From BMS3BBIN04 sp964552465 (lineage in GTDB: Bacteria; Electryoneota; Electryoneia; Electryoneales; Electryoneaceae), in assembly GCA_964552465.1 (NCBI GenBank), contig CAZKGR010000001.1:124001-188000 (forward strand): a stretch of 64,000 bases of DNA. The letters are read 5' to 3'. Below are positions 8,534 through 17,902 of this stretch, piece by piece. The translations under genes were made by a program, and so were the position numbers. Numbering within the stretch: the stretch's first letter is position 1; each line of letters begins with the position of its first letter. The notes under the pieces are model-generated. The model saw only the letters and a program-made list of their open reading frames with translations. It had not been told where the DNA came from and did not search any database.

Positions 8534-10074
8534 TGCCTTTTCCTCTGGACCAATGAGACAACGGCTGTGACAAGCAGCAGGACGGCCGCAGCGTATAGCA
8601 TTCCCGAATTGAGCCTCCACCCTCCTTGGATATAGGGAGTATCAATGGGCGTTTCCACAGTGTGGGTGATTGCTCCACGCAGGTCCGAGCCCAGAGTCTT
8701 CATGATCCTTCCGGACGGAGAAACAAATGCTGAGATACCAGTATTCGTCGCGCGTGCGAGACTGCGTCCAGTTTCGATTGAACGCATCCGGCTCAGGAGG
8801 AGATGCTGAACTTGCTGACCAGTTCCGGTAAACCAGGTGTCGTTAGTCATATTGACCAACAGGTCCGCCTGTTTGTGCGCTGCCTTCCATCCCGCTTGCG
8901 GGAAGATCGCTTCGTAGCAAATGAGGGGTGAGACGCGGATCAAGTCATCATTAATTGGAACAGGCCAGGTGATAATGTCTTCACCCGCAGCGAACTCAGC
9001 TTGTCCAAAGTTCAGACTACCGAGCATTGGCAGGATCCACTGGAACGGGACTCGCTCCCCAAACGGCACGAGGTAAACCTTTTTGTAAATGTTGAACTTC
9101 TGGTTGCCCTGCGGATTGATCAGAAATGCAGCGTTATATGGTGTGCGTGAATTATCATCATGGAATTCAGCATACCGTCCACCAGTAATCAGCGAAGCAT
9201 CGACCCGATCTGCGAACTGCTGAAGCTGGCGTCTCCAGCGGTAATCCTGTTCAACGTAGACCGGGGCAGCGTTTTCCGGCCAGATAATCAGATCCGTTTC
9301 ATCATCAACATTTGCTGAACTCAATCCGTCATACATGTTCAGCGAGTAATATGTGCCGAGTTGATATTTGTACTCCGGATTAATGTTTCCCTGAATCATG
9401 GACACCGTGGCCAATTGTGTTCCATTCGACTGTTCGAATACTTCAGCCTCTCTAAGGTAGCCCCAGATCCATGTTCCACTGATAAGCAAGATCACCAACA
9501 CAAAACTTGGCCATCGTCGTCCACCAATGGCGAGACATGCATTGAGAAAGGCTACCCATCCAGTGATCAGTATGCTTCCGCCGATAGACGCCAGTTGCAG
9601 GATAGGCAGTGACATGCCCTGTGTCAGGGCGAATGAGATCCATGGAAACGACCAGTCTCCCGACTGCCCTACAACATCGCTTGCCATGTAAAGAATGATC
9701 GCGAGGAAATGAGCCCACGACCCGAAAGTGACAGTGAGCCAACGATGGAATACCGCGAGCAATCCATACCATAACGATAGAACTAGAATTGCTCCTATCG
9801 CCGAAATTATGCTGACGATCAGGATAGTTCCACTGTTCCATGCGATCCAGTAACTCGTACCAACGTGCCAGATGACGGCGAAGATGAAACCCAGATTCCA
9901 TGCTTCACGCCGTGACGTAGCATACTCCAGCGCTTTGAAGTACGGAACCAGCCCGAACCAGGCGAGAAAGTGCAAAGGTGTTGGCGGGGTTGCCAATATC
10001 AGCAGCATTCCGCTAAATGCGGCTAATAATTGCCTTTCACGGGTGGCATGGGGATGATGAAGGTTTTGGATCAC
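8530..10074 (-). CDS. lnt: Apolipoprotein N-acyltransferase Lnt
   Basis: Inner-membrane enzyme that adds the third acyl chain to the N-terminal cysteine of lipoproteins. It has 514 residues, typical for the family. Multiple N-terminal membrane helices (residues about 15-205) are followed by a nitrilase-like periplasmic domain. There LIIWPENAAPVYVE carries the catalytic Glu, YKKVYLVPFGERVPF the Lys/Glu region, and SPLICYEAIFPQAGW the catalytic Cys. The protein ends with a final membrane helix (LYAAAVLLLVTAVVSLV). It starts with GTG at 10074. Its downstream partners are a small envelope protein and a BamD-like lipoprotein, consistent with lipoprotein maturation. Confidence 0.95.
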   Translation of the reverse strand: MIQNLHHPHATRERQLLAAFSGMLLILATPPTPLHFLAWFGLVPYFKALEYATSRREAWNLGFIFAVIWHVGTSYWIAWNSGTILIVSIISAIGAILVLSLWYGLLAVFHRWLTVTFGSWAHFLAIILYMASDVVGQSGDWSFPWISFALTQGMSLPILQLASIGGSILITGWVAFLNACLAIGGRRWPSFVLVILLISGTWIWGYLREAEVFEQSNGTQLATVSMIQGNINPEYKYQLGTYYSLNMYDGLSSANVDDETDLIIWPENAAPVYVEQDYRWRRQLQQFADRVDASLITGGRYAEFHDDNSRTPYNAAFLINPQGNQKFNIYKKVYLVPFGERVPFQWILPMLGSLNFGQAEFAAGEDIITWPVPINDDLIRVSPLICYEAIFPQAGWKAAHKQADLLVNMTNDTWFTGTGQQVQHLLLSRMRSIETGRSLARATNTGISAFVSPSGRIMKTLGSDLRGAITHTVETPIDTPYIQGGWRLNSGMLYAAAVLLLVTAVVSLVQRKRQ

Positions 10075-10113
10075 GTTTCGTATTCATCCTGGGGAAGGAG
10101 ATTCGTGAATTAA

Positions 10114-10572
10114 CTAATCGTCGTTTTGAGCATGTTTCAGGCTATCCAGATACTCCTGAAGAAAGAGAGTGGCCGCGACTCTGTCTACACGTCCTTTGTC
10201 GCGGGACGGTTTCCGTCCTATTGATATCAGAGTTTGCTCGGCCTCAAAGCTGGACAGGCGTTCGTCTATGCAGATTACTTCCAGGCGAGTTTCAGTCTCG
10301 ATTTCAGTAGCAAATTCTCGCGCTTTCTTCGCACTGCCCCCTTCGCTTCCATCCATGTTTATCGGTAAGCCAACAATGATCCTGCTGACTTCTTCGGCTT
10401 TAATGACCTTTTTGATTTTTTCAAAAAGAAGTTGTTTTGGTTTAGCTGGAAAGGTATCGTAGGGCGAGGCAAGAGAACGACCAGCATCGGACAATGCCAC
10501 ACCAACGCGGACAGTTCCCCAATCAAGGGCCAGGATGCTACCGAAATCTGTACTATTTCTGGAGCTCGTCAA
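10114..10572 (-). CDS. ruvX: Putative pre-16S rRNA nuclease / Holliday junction resolvase-like RuvX (YqgF)
   Basis: YqgF/RuvX-family RNase H-fold protein, implicated in 16S rRNA 5' processing. It has 152 residues. Motifs are ILALDWGTVRVGVALSD (first catalytic Asp, near residue 17), IIVGLPINMDGSEG, ICIDERLSSFEAE (second acidic site) and KGRVDRVAATLFLQEYL (final Asp). The only good frame start is a TTG at 10572, 20 bases inside the end of the HU gene. No strong ribosome-binding site is visible, so translation may be coupled to the HU gene. Confidence 0.92.
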   Translation of the reverse strand: MTSSRNSTDFGSILALDWGTVRVGVALSDAGRSLASPYDTFPAKPKQLLFEKIKKVIKAEEVSRIIVGLPINMDGSEGGSAKKAREFATEIETETRLEVICIDERLSSFEAEQTLISIGRKPSRDKGRVDRVAATLFLQEYLDSLKHAQNDD

Positions 10573-10870
10573 GGGGTACTTTCAGTGCATTGCGCAACAC
10601 TTTTCCTGGTTTAAAATGCGCCTTTCGACGCGCCGGAACGAAGATAATTTCATTTGTCTTCGGGTTGCGAGCATGCGGTTTAGATCTTGTCTTGCGAACC
10701 TCAAAGACTCCGAAATCACGAATCTCTATTCGCAATTCATGGTCATCTTCTGTCATCATCATGCGTAGCGACTGAAACATCTTGTTCACTACGGCAATCA
10801 CGATTTCAGGCCGTTCTCCGGTTCGCTCCACTACTTCGTCAACGACATCACGCTTGATGTACGTTCTCAT
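10553..10870 (-). CDS. HU/IHF family DNA-binding protein
   Basis: Small nucleoid-associated DNA-bending protein of 105 residues, slightly longer than typical HU (about 90). The N-terminal helices (TYIKRDVVDEVVERTGERPE) are followed by the DNA-binding arm region (IEIRDFGVFEVRKTRSKP, then RNPKTNEIIFVPARR). This corresponds to the family pattern GFGxF...RxxRxGRNPxTGE; here the arm has HARNPKTNE. It is preceded by a 71-base gap after rel/spoT. It could be an HU or an IHF-type subunit; the sequence alone does not decide. Confidence 0.92.
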   Translation of the reverse strand: MRTYIKRDVVDEVVERTGERPEIVIAVVNKMFQSLRMMMTEDDHELRIEIRDFGVFEVRKTRSKPHARNPKTNEIIFVPARRKAHFKPGKVLRNALKVPLDELQK

Positions 10871-10941
10871 GACACATCCTCCCCCATGTTGGATGTTAGA
10901 GGAAATAGTGTTAGCTATTAAGTATTCACAACATACGGAGT

Positions 10942-13185
10942 TCAGACAACATCGGCAACGCTGACTCGTTCAACTTGAACGACTCCATGGATCTTTCCGA
11001 TCCGGCTGCGAAGCTTGGAAAGGTGTGAAAGTGATCGAACCATGATGACGAGATTGCCGATCCCAATGCTCCCTTCTGTCCGCAAATTAACCTCTACCGC
11101 CAGCACAGACTGTTTGCTCAATACCTCGGCAATATCACGTAGCAGGTGGGTTCGATCTTCGGTTACAATCCTTAGTCGGACGGGGAACGTGTCATTCACG
11201 CCAGCATCCCATTCCACCTCGACAATTCGATCTTTGTCCTTGCTAAGTTCACCCATATTAGGGCAATCACTGCGATGGACGATGATACCTCGACTCTTGG
11301 ACGTGTAGCCGAGAATCGGATCACCAGGAAGTGGATTACAGCATTTGCCATAGGTCGTCATCAGGTTGCTGGTACCTTTGATGCGCACTCCTGATGATGA
11401 TAATTTCCCCAGTCTCAATTTGGACTGCTTGATAGCCTTGGTGGTCGTCGTTTCGTTGCCATTCATGCTTGCGAAACGGTCGGCAACGGTTTTTGCAGTA
11501 ACATCACCAACGCCTACCGCGGCCCACAGGCTCTCAATGTCATTGTGACCAAGACGATTAGCCAGCTCAAGAAGTTCCTTGCTTGATGGCTTTTTCTTTA
11601 CGCGCTGCAACTCACGTTTAGCCATCATCTCGCCAAGTTCGACAGACTCCTCGAAATGAGCTCGCTTGTAGAAACGTTTGATCTTGGCACGTGCACGATG
11701 CGTCTTGACAAATCGTAACCAGTCAACATTTGGTTTGGCTGTGTTGCTGGTCAGGATCTCAACGTTGTCACCATTGTGCAGCTCGGTATCCAACGCCACC
11801 ATCTTACCGTCAATTTTGGCACCGAGGGTGGTTAATCCTATGTCAGTATGTACAGCGAATGCAAAATCAACAGGTGTCGATCCCCGCGGGAGCTGAATCA
11901 ATTTTCCGCGTGGAGTAAACACAAAGACTTCATCCGTGAAGAGGTTAATCTTCAGCATACGCATGAATTCTTCGCTGGAATCGTCCTCTTTGGAACCCTC
12001 GATCAGTTGACGAAGCCAGTTGTAATATTCAACCAGGACAGGATCAACATTCTTCTTTCCCTTGCCTGGGTGCTTGTCACCTTTTTCCTTGTACTGCCAG
12101 TGTGCAGCAATCCCTGCTTCGGCAACGAGATCCATGTCTATCGAACGGATCTGAACCTCGACAACATGACCCTGTTTGTCGATCACTTTGGTGTGCAACG
12201 ACTGGTACATGTTGGCTTTTGGCGTCGCGATATAATCACCGAAACGTTCGAGGATTGGGGTGAACATGCCGTGGACCACGCCTAGCGTGCGGTAGCAACT
12301 GGGAAGGTCATCCACGACAATTCGCACAGCCAGCAGATCGAGGATTTCTTCAAATGATTTTCCGCGACGCTGGATTTTATTGTAGATGCTGTAGAAGTGT
12401 TTTGCACGTCCGAAGACTTTTGCTTCGATCCCATCCTTATCAAGCCGATCCTTCAACGGTGCGATGAACTGATTGATTTGTTCTTCACGTTCCTCCCGCC
12501 GCGTGGATACTCGTTCAGCAATCCTACGGTAAGCAACGGGATCGAGAATTTTGAGCGACAGATCTTCCAGTTCCCACTTGACCATCCCTACACCGAAGCG
12601 GTGAGCGAGCGGAGCATAGATCTCAAGCGTTTCCTTTGAAATGCGTTGCCGGGTTTTAGGAGGCAGGAAGTCAATAGTACGCATATTGTGAAGACGATCG
12701 GCAAGCTTAATCAGAATAACCCGCAGGTCGTACGCCATTGAAAGCAACATCTTGCGGAAGTATTCGGCCTGCCGTTCCTCATTGCTGCGATTATCATAAC
12801 TGAGGGTAGCCAGCTTCGTCATCCCCTCGACAAGAATACCAACCACGGGGCCAAATTCATGTGCCACGTCATCAACGGTAACACCTGTATCCTCTACCAC
12901 ATCGTGTAGTAGTGCACCAATCAGTGTTGTCGCGTCAACGTTTAACTCAGACAGCACGGCCATGACTTCCAAGGGGTGAACGATATATGGTTCACCGGAG
13001 ATACGAGTCTGTCCCTTATGCGCTTCGGTAGCAAAATCAAACGCTTTTTCGATTAGAGCGCGGTGTTGGGTAGAGAGGTTGTGATTCGCCTTCGCTTCCA
13101 TCACGAGGGAAAAACGTTCTCGCGCATCATCCAATGTTTTGATGATCGCGGAAGTTTCGACTAGTTGATCTGTTCCGTTATTCAT
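10942..13185 (-). CDS. rel: Bifunctional (p)ppGpp synthetase/hydrolase, Rel/SpoT family
   Basis: Makes and breaks the alarmone (p)ppGpp in the stringent response. It is full length at 747 residues. Domain order is an HD hydrolase (about residues 50-200; HPLEV and LLHDVVEDTG keep the metal-binding His-Asp pair), a synthetase (about 240-370; GRAKHFYSIYNKI and NMYQSLHTKVI), TGS (about 400-460; VFVFTPRGKLIQLPRGSTPVDFAF), a helical/zinc-finger region with CCNPLPGDPILGY and HRSDCPN, and a C-terminal ACT domain (about 670-745). An intact HD site and an intact synthetase loop suggest both activities. It starts two bases after the dnaB stop. Confidence 0.96.
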   Translation of the reverse strand: MNNGTDQLVETSAIIKTLDDARERFSLVMEAKANHNLSTQHRALIEKAFDFATEAHKGQTRISGEPYIVHPLEVMAVLSELNVDATTLIGALLHDVVEDTGVTVDDVAHEFGPVVGILVEGMTKLATLSYDNRSNEERQAEYFRKMLLSMAYDLRVILIKLADRLHNMRTIDFLPPKTRQRISKETLEIYAPLAHRFGVGMVKWELEDLSLKILDPVAYRRIAERVSTRREEREEQINQFIAPLKDRLDKDGIEAKVFGRAKHFYSIYNKIQRRGKSFEEILDLLAVRIVVDDLPSCYRTLGVVHGMFTPILERFGDYIATPKANMYQSLHTKVIDKQGHVVEVQIRSIDMDLVAEAGIAAHWQYKEKGDKHPGKGKKNVDPVLVEYYNWLRQLIEGSKEDDSSEEFMRMLKINLFTDEVFVFTPRGKLIQLPRGSTPVDFAFAVHTDIGLTTLGAKIDGKMVALDTELHNGDNVEILTSNTAKPNVDWLRFVKTHRARAKIKRFYKRAHFEESVELGEMMAKRELQRVKKKPSSKELLELANRLGHNDIESLWAAVGVGDVTAKTVADRFASMNGNETTTTKAIKQSKLRLGKLSSSGVRIKGTSNLMTTYGKCCNPLPGDPILGYTSKSRGIIVHRSDCPNMGELSKDKDRIVEVEWDAGVNDTFPVRLRIVTEDRTHLLRDIAEVLSKQSVLAVEVNLRTEGSIGIGNLVIMVRSLSHLSKLRSRIGKIHGVVQVERVSVADVV

Positions 13186-13187
13186 GA

Positions 13188-14636
13188 CTAGAACGGTGTT
13201 TCTGTACTCCCAGTTTCAACGGGAATATTCTCTTCGCTGAAGATACCTTCCTTGTCTGTAAATGTCGCATATTCAGGCAGGAAAGTTAGTTGTGCAACAC
13301 CTGTCGGACCGTTACGCTGCTTCGCAATGATCACTTCGGATGTGTTGTCCAGCTCTTCTTCCGATTTGCTTTCCAGTTTATCGTAATACGCTTGCCGGTA
13401 GATAAACATGACTACGTCAGCATCCTGCTCGATGGCCCCTGAGTCACGCAGATCGGACAGAATTGGTTTCTTGCTGCCTCCGCGTGTTTCCACAGCACGC
13501 GAAAGTTGCGACAATGCGACAACGGGAACATCCAACTCTTTGGCGAGTCCCTTAAGCTGACGGGAAACCATTGCAATAAACTGCTGCTGACTCTCGACAC
13601 GGTTTGGGGGCTGCATTAGCTGTAAATAGTCGAACATGATCAATTCACAGCCATACGTCATTTTCAAGCGTTTGGCTCGCGCTCGAACATCTGTGATTGT
13701 CTGATATGCCGTATCATCAATGTAAATTGGAAGTTCGCTTAGCTTTCCAACGGCGTTACCAATTCGACGGCCCTCTTCCTTAGTCCAATTGGCTTGCCGA
13801 ACTTTGAACAACGGCACTTTTGAATAGCTGGAAATCATGCGCATCGCGATCTGCTTTGCACTCATTTCCAACGATACGATTCCCACTGGCAACTTTGAGT
13901 GGATGGCCGCATTCAACGCGAAGCTCAACGCAAGCGCTGTCTTACCCATAGATGGACGAGCTGCCAGGATCACCAAGTCAGAAGACTGGAATCCTCCAGT
14001 CAATTTATCCAAAGCCTTAAACCCTGAGGTGATACCGGTGAGCTGACCGCTTCGTTGCGAGATTCGGTCAAGCTCTTCCATCGTTTCATGACCGATGTCC
14101 TTGAACGCCCGGTAAGCCTGCCTGTCCTTGTATTTCTGCAAATCGAAGAAATTTGCGATTGCGTCGTCAAGCACGATCTCAGGGTCCGCGTCCGGATCAT
14201 AGACCTTTTCAGCGGTTTCGTTGCTGACAGTGAAAATGGTCCGCAGGATGTATTTCTCCTGCACAACCTTGGCGTAAAACTCGACGTTGCTTGGAAACGG
14301 TGTCGCATCCTGCAGTTCGTCGAGGTACAGGTCACCGCCGATATCTTCAAGCTGTTCGCGGGCTTTCAGCGCTTGGGTGACAGTGATCAGGTCAATCGGC
14401 TCATTGTTGTTGAACAGATCCTGCATCACTTGGAAGATGAACTTGTGCTTCGGCCAGTAGAACGAGTCCTCATGCACATAGTCCACGATCTTCGAAAACG
14501 CTGTCGTGTCAACCAACACCGCGCCGAGCACAGATTGTTCTGCCTCGTAGCTTTGCGGCTGGATCTTGCCGGAATCCGCGGTTGGGTTTCCGTTCGTAGA
14601 TTCCCGCCGGACCGGTTGGTTTTCGCGTTCGTTCAT
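13188..14636 (-). CDS. dnaB: Replicative DNA helicase DnaB
   Basis: Hexameric helicase of the replication fork. The 482-residue protein has the N-terminal primase-interacting domain (YEAEQSVLGAVLVD, then FIFQVMQDLFNNNEPIDLIT) and the RecA-like motor domain. Walker A is ARPSMGKTALALSFA (about residue 233), Walker B is CELIMFDYLQLM, and the later DnaB motifs VVALSQLSRAVE and SDLRDSGAIEQDADVVMF are also clear. No intein or insertion interrupts it. It lies 10 bases downstream of the uracil-DNA glycosylase gene. Confidence 0.97.
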   Translation of the reverse strand: MNERENQPVRRESTNGNPTADSGKIQPQSYEAEQSVLGAVLVDTTAFSKIVDYVHEDSFYWPKHKFIFQVMQDLFNNNEPIDLITVTQALKAREQLEDIGGDLYLDELQDATPFPSNVEFYAKVVQEKYILRTIFTVSNETAEKVYDPDADPEIVLDDAIANFFDLQKYKDRQAYRAFKDIGHETMEELDRISQRSGQLTGITSGFKALDKLTGGFQSSDLVILAARPSMGKTALALSFALNAAIHSKLPVGIVSLEMSAKQIAMRMISSYSKVPLFKVRQANWTKEEGRRIGNAVGKLSELPIYIDDTAYQTITDVRARAKRLKMTYGCELIMFDYLQLMQPPNRVESQQQFIAMVSRQLKGLAKELDVPVVALSQLSRAVETRGGSKKPILSDLRDSGAIEQDADVVMFIYRQAYYDKLESKSEEELDNTSEVIIAKQRNGPTGVAQLTFLPEYATFTDKEGIFSEENIPVETGSTETPF

Positions 14637-14646
14637 CCTGAGGTCA

Positions 14647-15507
14647 CTATCCTCTCATCTCGTCGAGCATCCGCTTCATCTTTTGCACGTCTTCCCAGGT
14701 CGGACGTTTCCAGTTCGGATTCCGCAACAATGCGGCCGGATGATACGTCACGATCAACGGGATACCGTGATACTGCAAATCCTGTTCGCGCAGCCGGGTT
14801 AGTGATTCGTTGGTGCGCAGCAGGGTTTGTGCTGCGATCCGTCCCAATGCGACAATCAACTTCGGTTTGAGCAACTGAAGCTGTTTCAACAGATGTGGCT
14901 CGCACTCGTGTACTTCAGATGTTTGCGGGTCGCGGTTGTTCGGCGGACGACACTTGAGAATGTTGGCGATGTAAACACCCTCACCGCGTTTTAATTCTAC
15001 TGCCGCCAGGATCTGATCGAGCAGTTTGCCCGCACGTCCAACGAACGGTTCCCCCAGACGATCTTCATCGGCACCAGGCGCTTCACCGACCAATACGAGG
15101 TCCGCCTGCGGATCACCAACACCGAATACGAGTTTATTTCTGGTCGCTCCCAACGGGCATTTCTGGCAGCCTGATATCGCTTCCTTGAATGCACCCAGCT
15201 CAGTATAGCTGGGGAATGGATCGATCAATGTTGTTGGGTCTTCAGTCTGGAATTCTGGTTCTGGTGCTCCGCGATTGTCTTTCACTGAGGCCTCGGTCTT
15301 CACTTGTTCCATAGGCTGATCACTCGTTTCCATGGCTGTGGTTTGCTGATTGGATTGTGCCGAACTCGCCCCTTGCAGGTGATCCTGATTAGCATTTGAT
15401 GAATCAATGGCCTCCACCCCATTGGCTGGGGACGCAATCATCGACAGATCACGTTCAGCCTTCTGGCTAAGATACCGGGCGACATCCCGCTTGAGAGCTT
15501 TGTCCAT
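14647..15507 (-). CDS. Family 4 uracil-DNA glycosylase (iron-sulfur type)
   Basis: Removes uracil from DNA at the start of base-excision repair. I start it at the ATG at 15507 (MDKALKRDVARYL), giving 286 residues; a frame extending to 15603 has no family-like N-terminus. The first 90 residues are a low-complexity Ser/Gln/Glu linker. The catalytic core begins near residue 105 with Fe-S cysteines (GCQKCPLGATR), the motif VGEAPGADEDRLGEPFVG, a third Cys in NILKCRPPNNRDPQ, a fourth in HECEPHL, and the HPAALLRNP motif near residue 260. This family is common in thermophiles and in many uncultured phyla. Confidence 0.92.
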   Translation of the reverse strand: MDKALKRDVARYLSQKAERDLSMIASPANGVEAIDSSNANQDHLQGASSAQSNQQTTAMETSDQPMEQVKTEASVKDNRGAPEPEFQTEDPTTLIDPFPSYTELGAFKEAISGCQKCPLGATRNKLVFGVGDPQADLVLVGEAPGADEDRLGEPFVGRAGKLLDQILAAVELKRGEGVYIANILKCRPPNNRDPQTSEVHECEPHLLKQLQLLKPKLIVALGRIAAQTLLRTNESLTRLREQDLQYHGIPLIVTYHPAALLRNPNWKRPTWEDVQKMKRMLDEMRG

Positions 15508-15609
15508 GAATTTGACACGCCAAGTTAAGACAAGACGGATAGCTGAGGAATATACGGAGAAGGACAACCCTTCGCAGGACGCGAAGGGTCGAATTGTGAA
15601 CATGTTGAA

Positions 15610-16848
15610 TCAAGTACGATCAAGCAGCGATGCGGTTTGTTGAAAAACACGCGCTGCGAGTTCTCTCTTGGAGCCGTGACCGAGCGGAACGGTTTCATCC
15701 GCAGTGATCCATGTCAGGGCGCCTTCCAACGCACCAATGTTGTCATCCTGGTTGAATAAAATGGCGTCCAGCGATTTGCGCTCGAGTTTTTCTTGAGCAT
15801 GATTGACCGCGTCCTCGATCTCAAGTGCGAAACCTATGGCAATGCCTTTTACCAGCTTCGCAGTCTCGGCTGCGATGTCTGGATTCTCAACCAACTCGAG
15901 GGTAAAGCTGTCTGACTCACTCTCGGTGCGTTTGAGTTTGCCATCGAAAGCTTGTGCGGGTCGCCAGTCAGATACTGCGGCCACGTACAAGGCAATGTTC
16001 GCATCTGGTGCGTGCTTGCGAACCCGGTCAAGCATCTCCAACGCTGTTGGAGCATGATAGCAACATGCACCCATGGGCGGTTCGACATCCATCCCACCGT
16101 GAATGAAGATGACCTCCGCGCCACGCATGTGCGCTTCTTCTGCGAGTGCTACACCCATCCGTCCGCTGGAACGATTGGTCAGCACACGAACTTTGTCAAT
16201 CGGTTCCTCTGTTCGCCCGGCTGTAATCAACACAGTCTTGCCTGCCAGATCGCGTCCTTCTGTGAAATGCGTTACGATCCGCGCTTCGATTTCGTCGGGT
16301 TCACTCATCCGTCCCTTGCCCGCTTTTTCGTCAGGCGCTGCCATTTCGCCTGAGTTCGGGCCGATGCGCATAAACCCCCGTTGTTCGAGCGCAACCATGT
16401 TTTCACGTGTAGCAGGATTGTTCCACATGGATGAGTTCATCGCAGGCGCGATCAGAATCGGACATTCTGTTGCCAGCAAGGCGGTCGAGACAAGGTCATC
16501 CGCTCTGCCGTGGTTCATCTTGGCGAGGATGTTGGCAGTTGCTGGCGCAATAACAACGAGTTCTGCCCAGTGTGGGAAATCGAGGTGATCGACAATCGGT
16601 TCGCCATCATCCGACCACATGGTCAGACCAACTTTTTCACCCGTGATCGCTGCGAAAGTTATCGGACCAACGAATTCTGTAGCCGACTTGGTCATAATCA
16701 CGCGTACTTCAGCACCACGCTTCAGCAGACGGCGAACGAGGTCAACGGTCTTGTAGGCAGCGATACCACCCGTAACCGCTACGAGAATGCGCCGAGATAA
16801 AAGGTCTCGGCGCGTCAAGGAATCAGTCTTGGAATCGAGGTTACTCAT
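15610..16848 (-). CDS. coaBC: Bifunctional phosphopantothenoylcysteine decarboxylase/synthetase CoaBC
   Basis: Carries out two steps of coenzyme A synthesis, ligation of cysteine to phosphopantothenate and decarboxylation of the product. It has 412 residues, the normal length. The N-terminal flavin-binding CoaC domain (about residues 15-195) shows VTGGIAAYKTVDLVRRL, the active-site His in HWAELVVIAPATANI, and the PAMNSSMW clamp motif. The C-terminal CoaB domain shows TAGRTEEPIDKVRVLTNRSS and, later, LFNQ. The start overlaps the rpoZ end by 8 bases, in the widely conserved order gmk-rpoZ-coaBC. Confidence 0.96.
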   Translation of the reverse strand: MSNLDSKTDSLTRRDLLSRRILVAVTGGIAAYKTVDLVRRLLKRGAEVRVIMTKSATEFVGPITFAAITGEKVGLTMWSDDGEPIVDHLDFPHWAELVVIAPATANILAKMNHGRADDLVSTALLATECPILIAPAMNSSMWNNPATRENMVALEQRGFMRIGPNSGEMAAPDEKAGKGRMSEPDEIEARIVTHFTEGRDLAGKTVLITAGRTEEPIDKVRVLTNRSSGRMGVALAEEAHMRGAEVIFIHGGMDVEPPMGACCYHAPTALEMLDRVRKHAPDANIALYVAAVSDWRPAQAFDGKLKRTESESDSFTLELVENPDIAAETAKLVKGIAIGFALEIEDAVNHAQEKLERKSLDAILFNQDDNIGALEGALTWITADETVPLGHGSKRELAARVFQQTASLLDRT

Positions 16849-17275
16849 CTAGATCCAGTTTTGATGGTATAGGCGCCGGTGGTTCAGCTTCAGCGTCGTT
16901 TTCCAGGCTGGACAAATCTAATTTACCTGGCATTGCCAAAGCTTGGTCCACTTCCTCAACCTCAATTACTTCAGGTTCTTTCTTCTCAGGATAGCGCACT
17001 TCCAGTTTGTCAGCGATCATCTCACGCAAGGCGAGGACGGATGGCTTTTCAAACTGCAACACGGGTTCAGACCGCATCATTGCGATCTCATCCAACGCGC
17101 TTTCCTCTTCGTCCTGAAACTCTTCGAGCATCCCGACCTGAGTCAGGTACGCGTCCATCTCCTTGCGATGTTCTTCCGCAATTTGACGGGAACGCTTTGC
17201 AATCGCGACAATGGTCTCGTATATACCATTTCCGCGTGTATAAAAGTCCTCAGCAAGGAACATCTCGTGCGCCAT
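16841..17275 (-). CDS. rpoZ: RNA polymerase omega subunit RpoZ, with a long acidic C-terminal tail
   Basis: Small RNA polymerase subunit that helps assemble beta prime. The core is recognisable in GNGIYETIVAIAKRSRQIAE (residues about 15-34) and in ALREMIADKLEVRY. Position between gmk and coaBC is diagnostic. At 144 residues it is about 60 longer than most omega subunits. The extra sequence is a negatively charged insertion (EFQDEEESALDEIAMM) and a Pro/Glu-rich tail. It lies 51 bases after gmk and overlaps coaBC by 8 bases. Confidence 0.85.
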   Translation of the reverse strand: MAHEMFLAEDFYTRGNGIYETIVAIAKRSRQIAEEHRKEMDAYLTQVGMLEEFQDEEESALDEIAMMRSEPVLQFEKPSVLALREMIADKLEVRYPEKKEPEVIEVEEVDQALAMPGKLDLSSLENDAEAEPPAPIPSKLDLDE

Positions 17276-17326
17276 GCAACTACCTCCAAAGGGTAAATCA
17301 CGACATCAGGTAAGGGAAATTACTGT

Positions 17327-17902
17327 CTATCCCCGTGCTTCCTGGACCGCTTGGACTGTTTCTTCGACTGCCTTGTTCAAATCATCGTTAATGATGATCC
17401 GGTCAAACTGATCAGCCCTCGCACGTTCAAGATCGTAACGAGTCAATCTATGTTCGATCTCCTCTTGATCTTCACGTCCACGCGCAAACAAGCGTTCTTT
17501 CAGAACTTCGCGGTCAAGCACGTCAATATAGAGGAGAAACGCGTCCGGGAAAAGGCGTTTCAATGAGAGAGCTCCGAGCACATCGAGGTCGAAAACGACG
17601 TCATTTCCGGCATCCAACAGCGGTCTGATGCGTGAAGCACGGGTACCATAGAGCTTGCCATGCACATTCTCATATTCGACGAAATCGCCATCGTCTATTG
17701 CTTGTTGAAACTGTTCAGCAGTAATGAAATCATAATCTACGCCGTGAGTTTCACCGTTTCGCTGAGGACGAGTTGTCGATGAAACGGAGAAGGTCAGATT
17801 ATCCAGACGCTCCATTACAACATGGATTATCGTAGTCTTACCCGCTCCAGAGGGCGCTGAAAAAACGATAGGGCGTCCGCGTCCCTGAACATCAGGCGAC
17901 AT
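17327..17902 (-). CDS. gmk: Guanylate kinase
   Basis: Phosphorylates GMP (and dGMP) to the diphosphate. It has 191 residues. The P-loop FSAPSGAGKTTII lies near residues 14-26, the GMP-binding region is SVSSTTRPQRNGETHGVDY, and the FVEYENVHGKLYGT segment is typical of guanylate kinases. The lid and ATP-binding arginines are in RGREDQEEIEHRL. The start overlaps yicC by 11 bases. The gene pair yicC-gmk is common across bacteria. Confidence 0.97.
   Translation of the reverse strand: MSPDVQGRGRPIVFSAPSGAGKTTIIHVVMERLDNLTFSVSSTTRPQRNGETHGVDYDFITAEQFQQAIDDGDFVEYENVHGKLYGTRASRIRPLLDAGNDVVFDLDVLGALSLKRLFPDAFLLYIDVLDREVLKERLFARGREDQEEIEHRLTRYDLERARADQFDRIIINDDLNKAVEETVQAVQEARG

Noticed and set aside
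14055..14870. 271-codon plus-strand frame opposite dnaB and the uracil-DNA glycosylase gene
   Set aside because: A shadow of the codon bias of the two real genes on the other strand.
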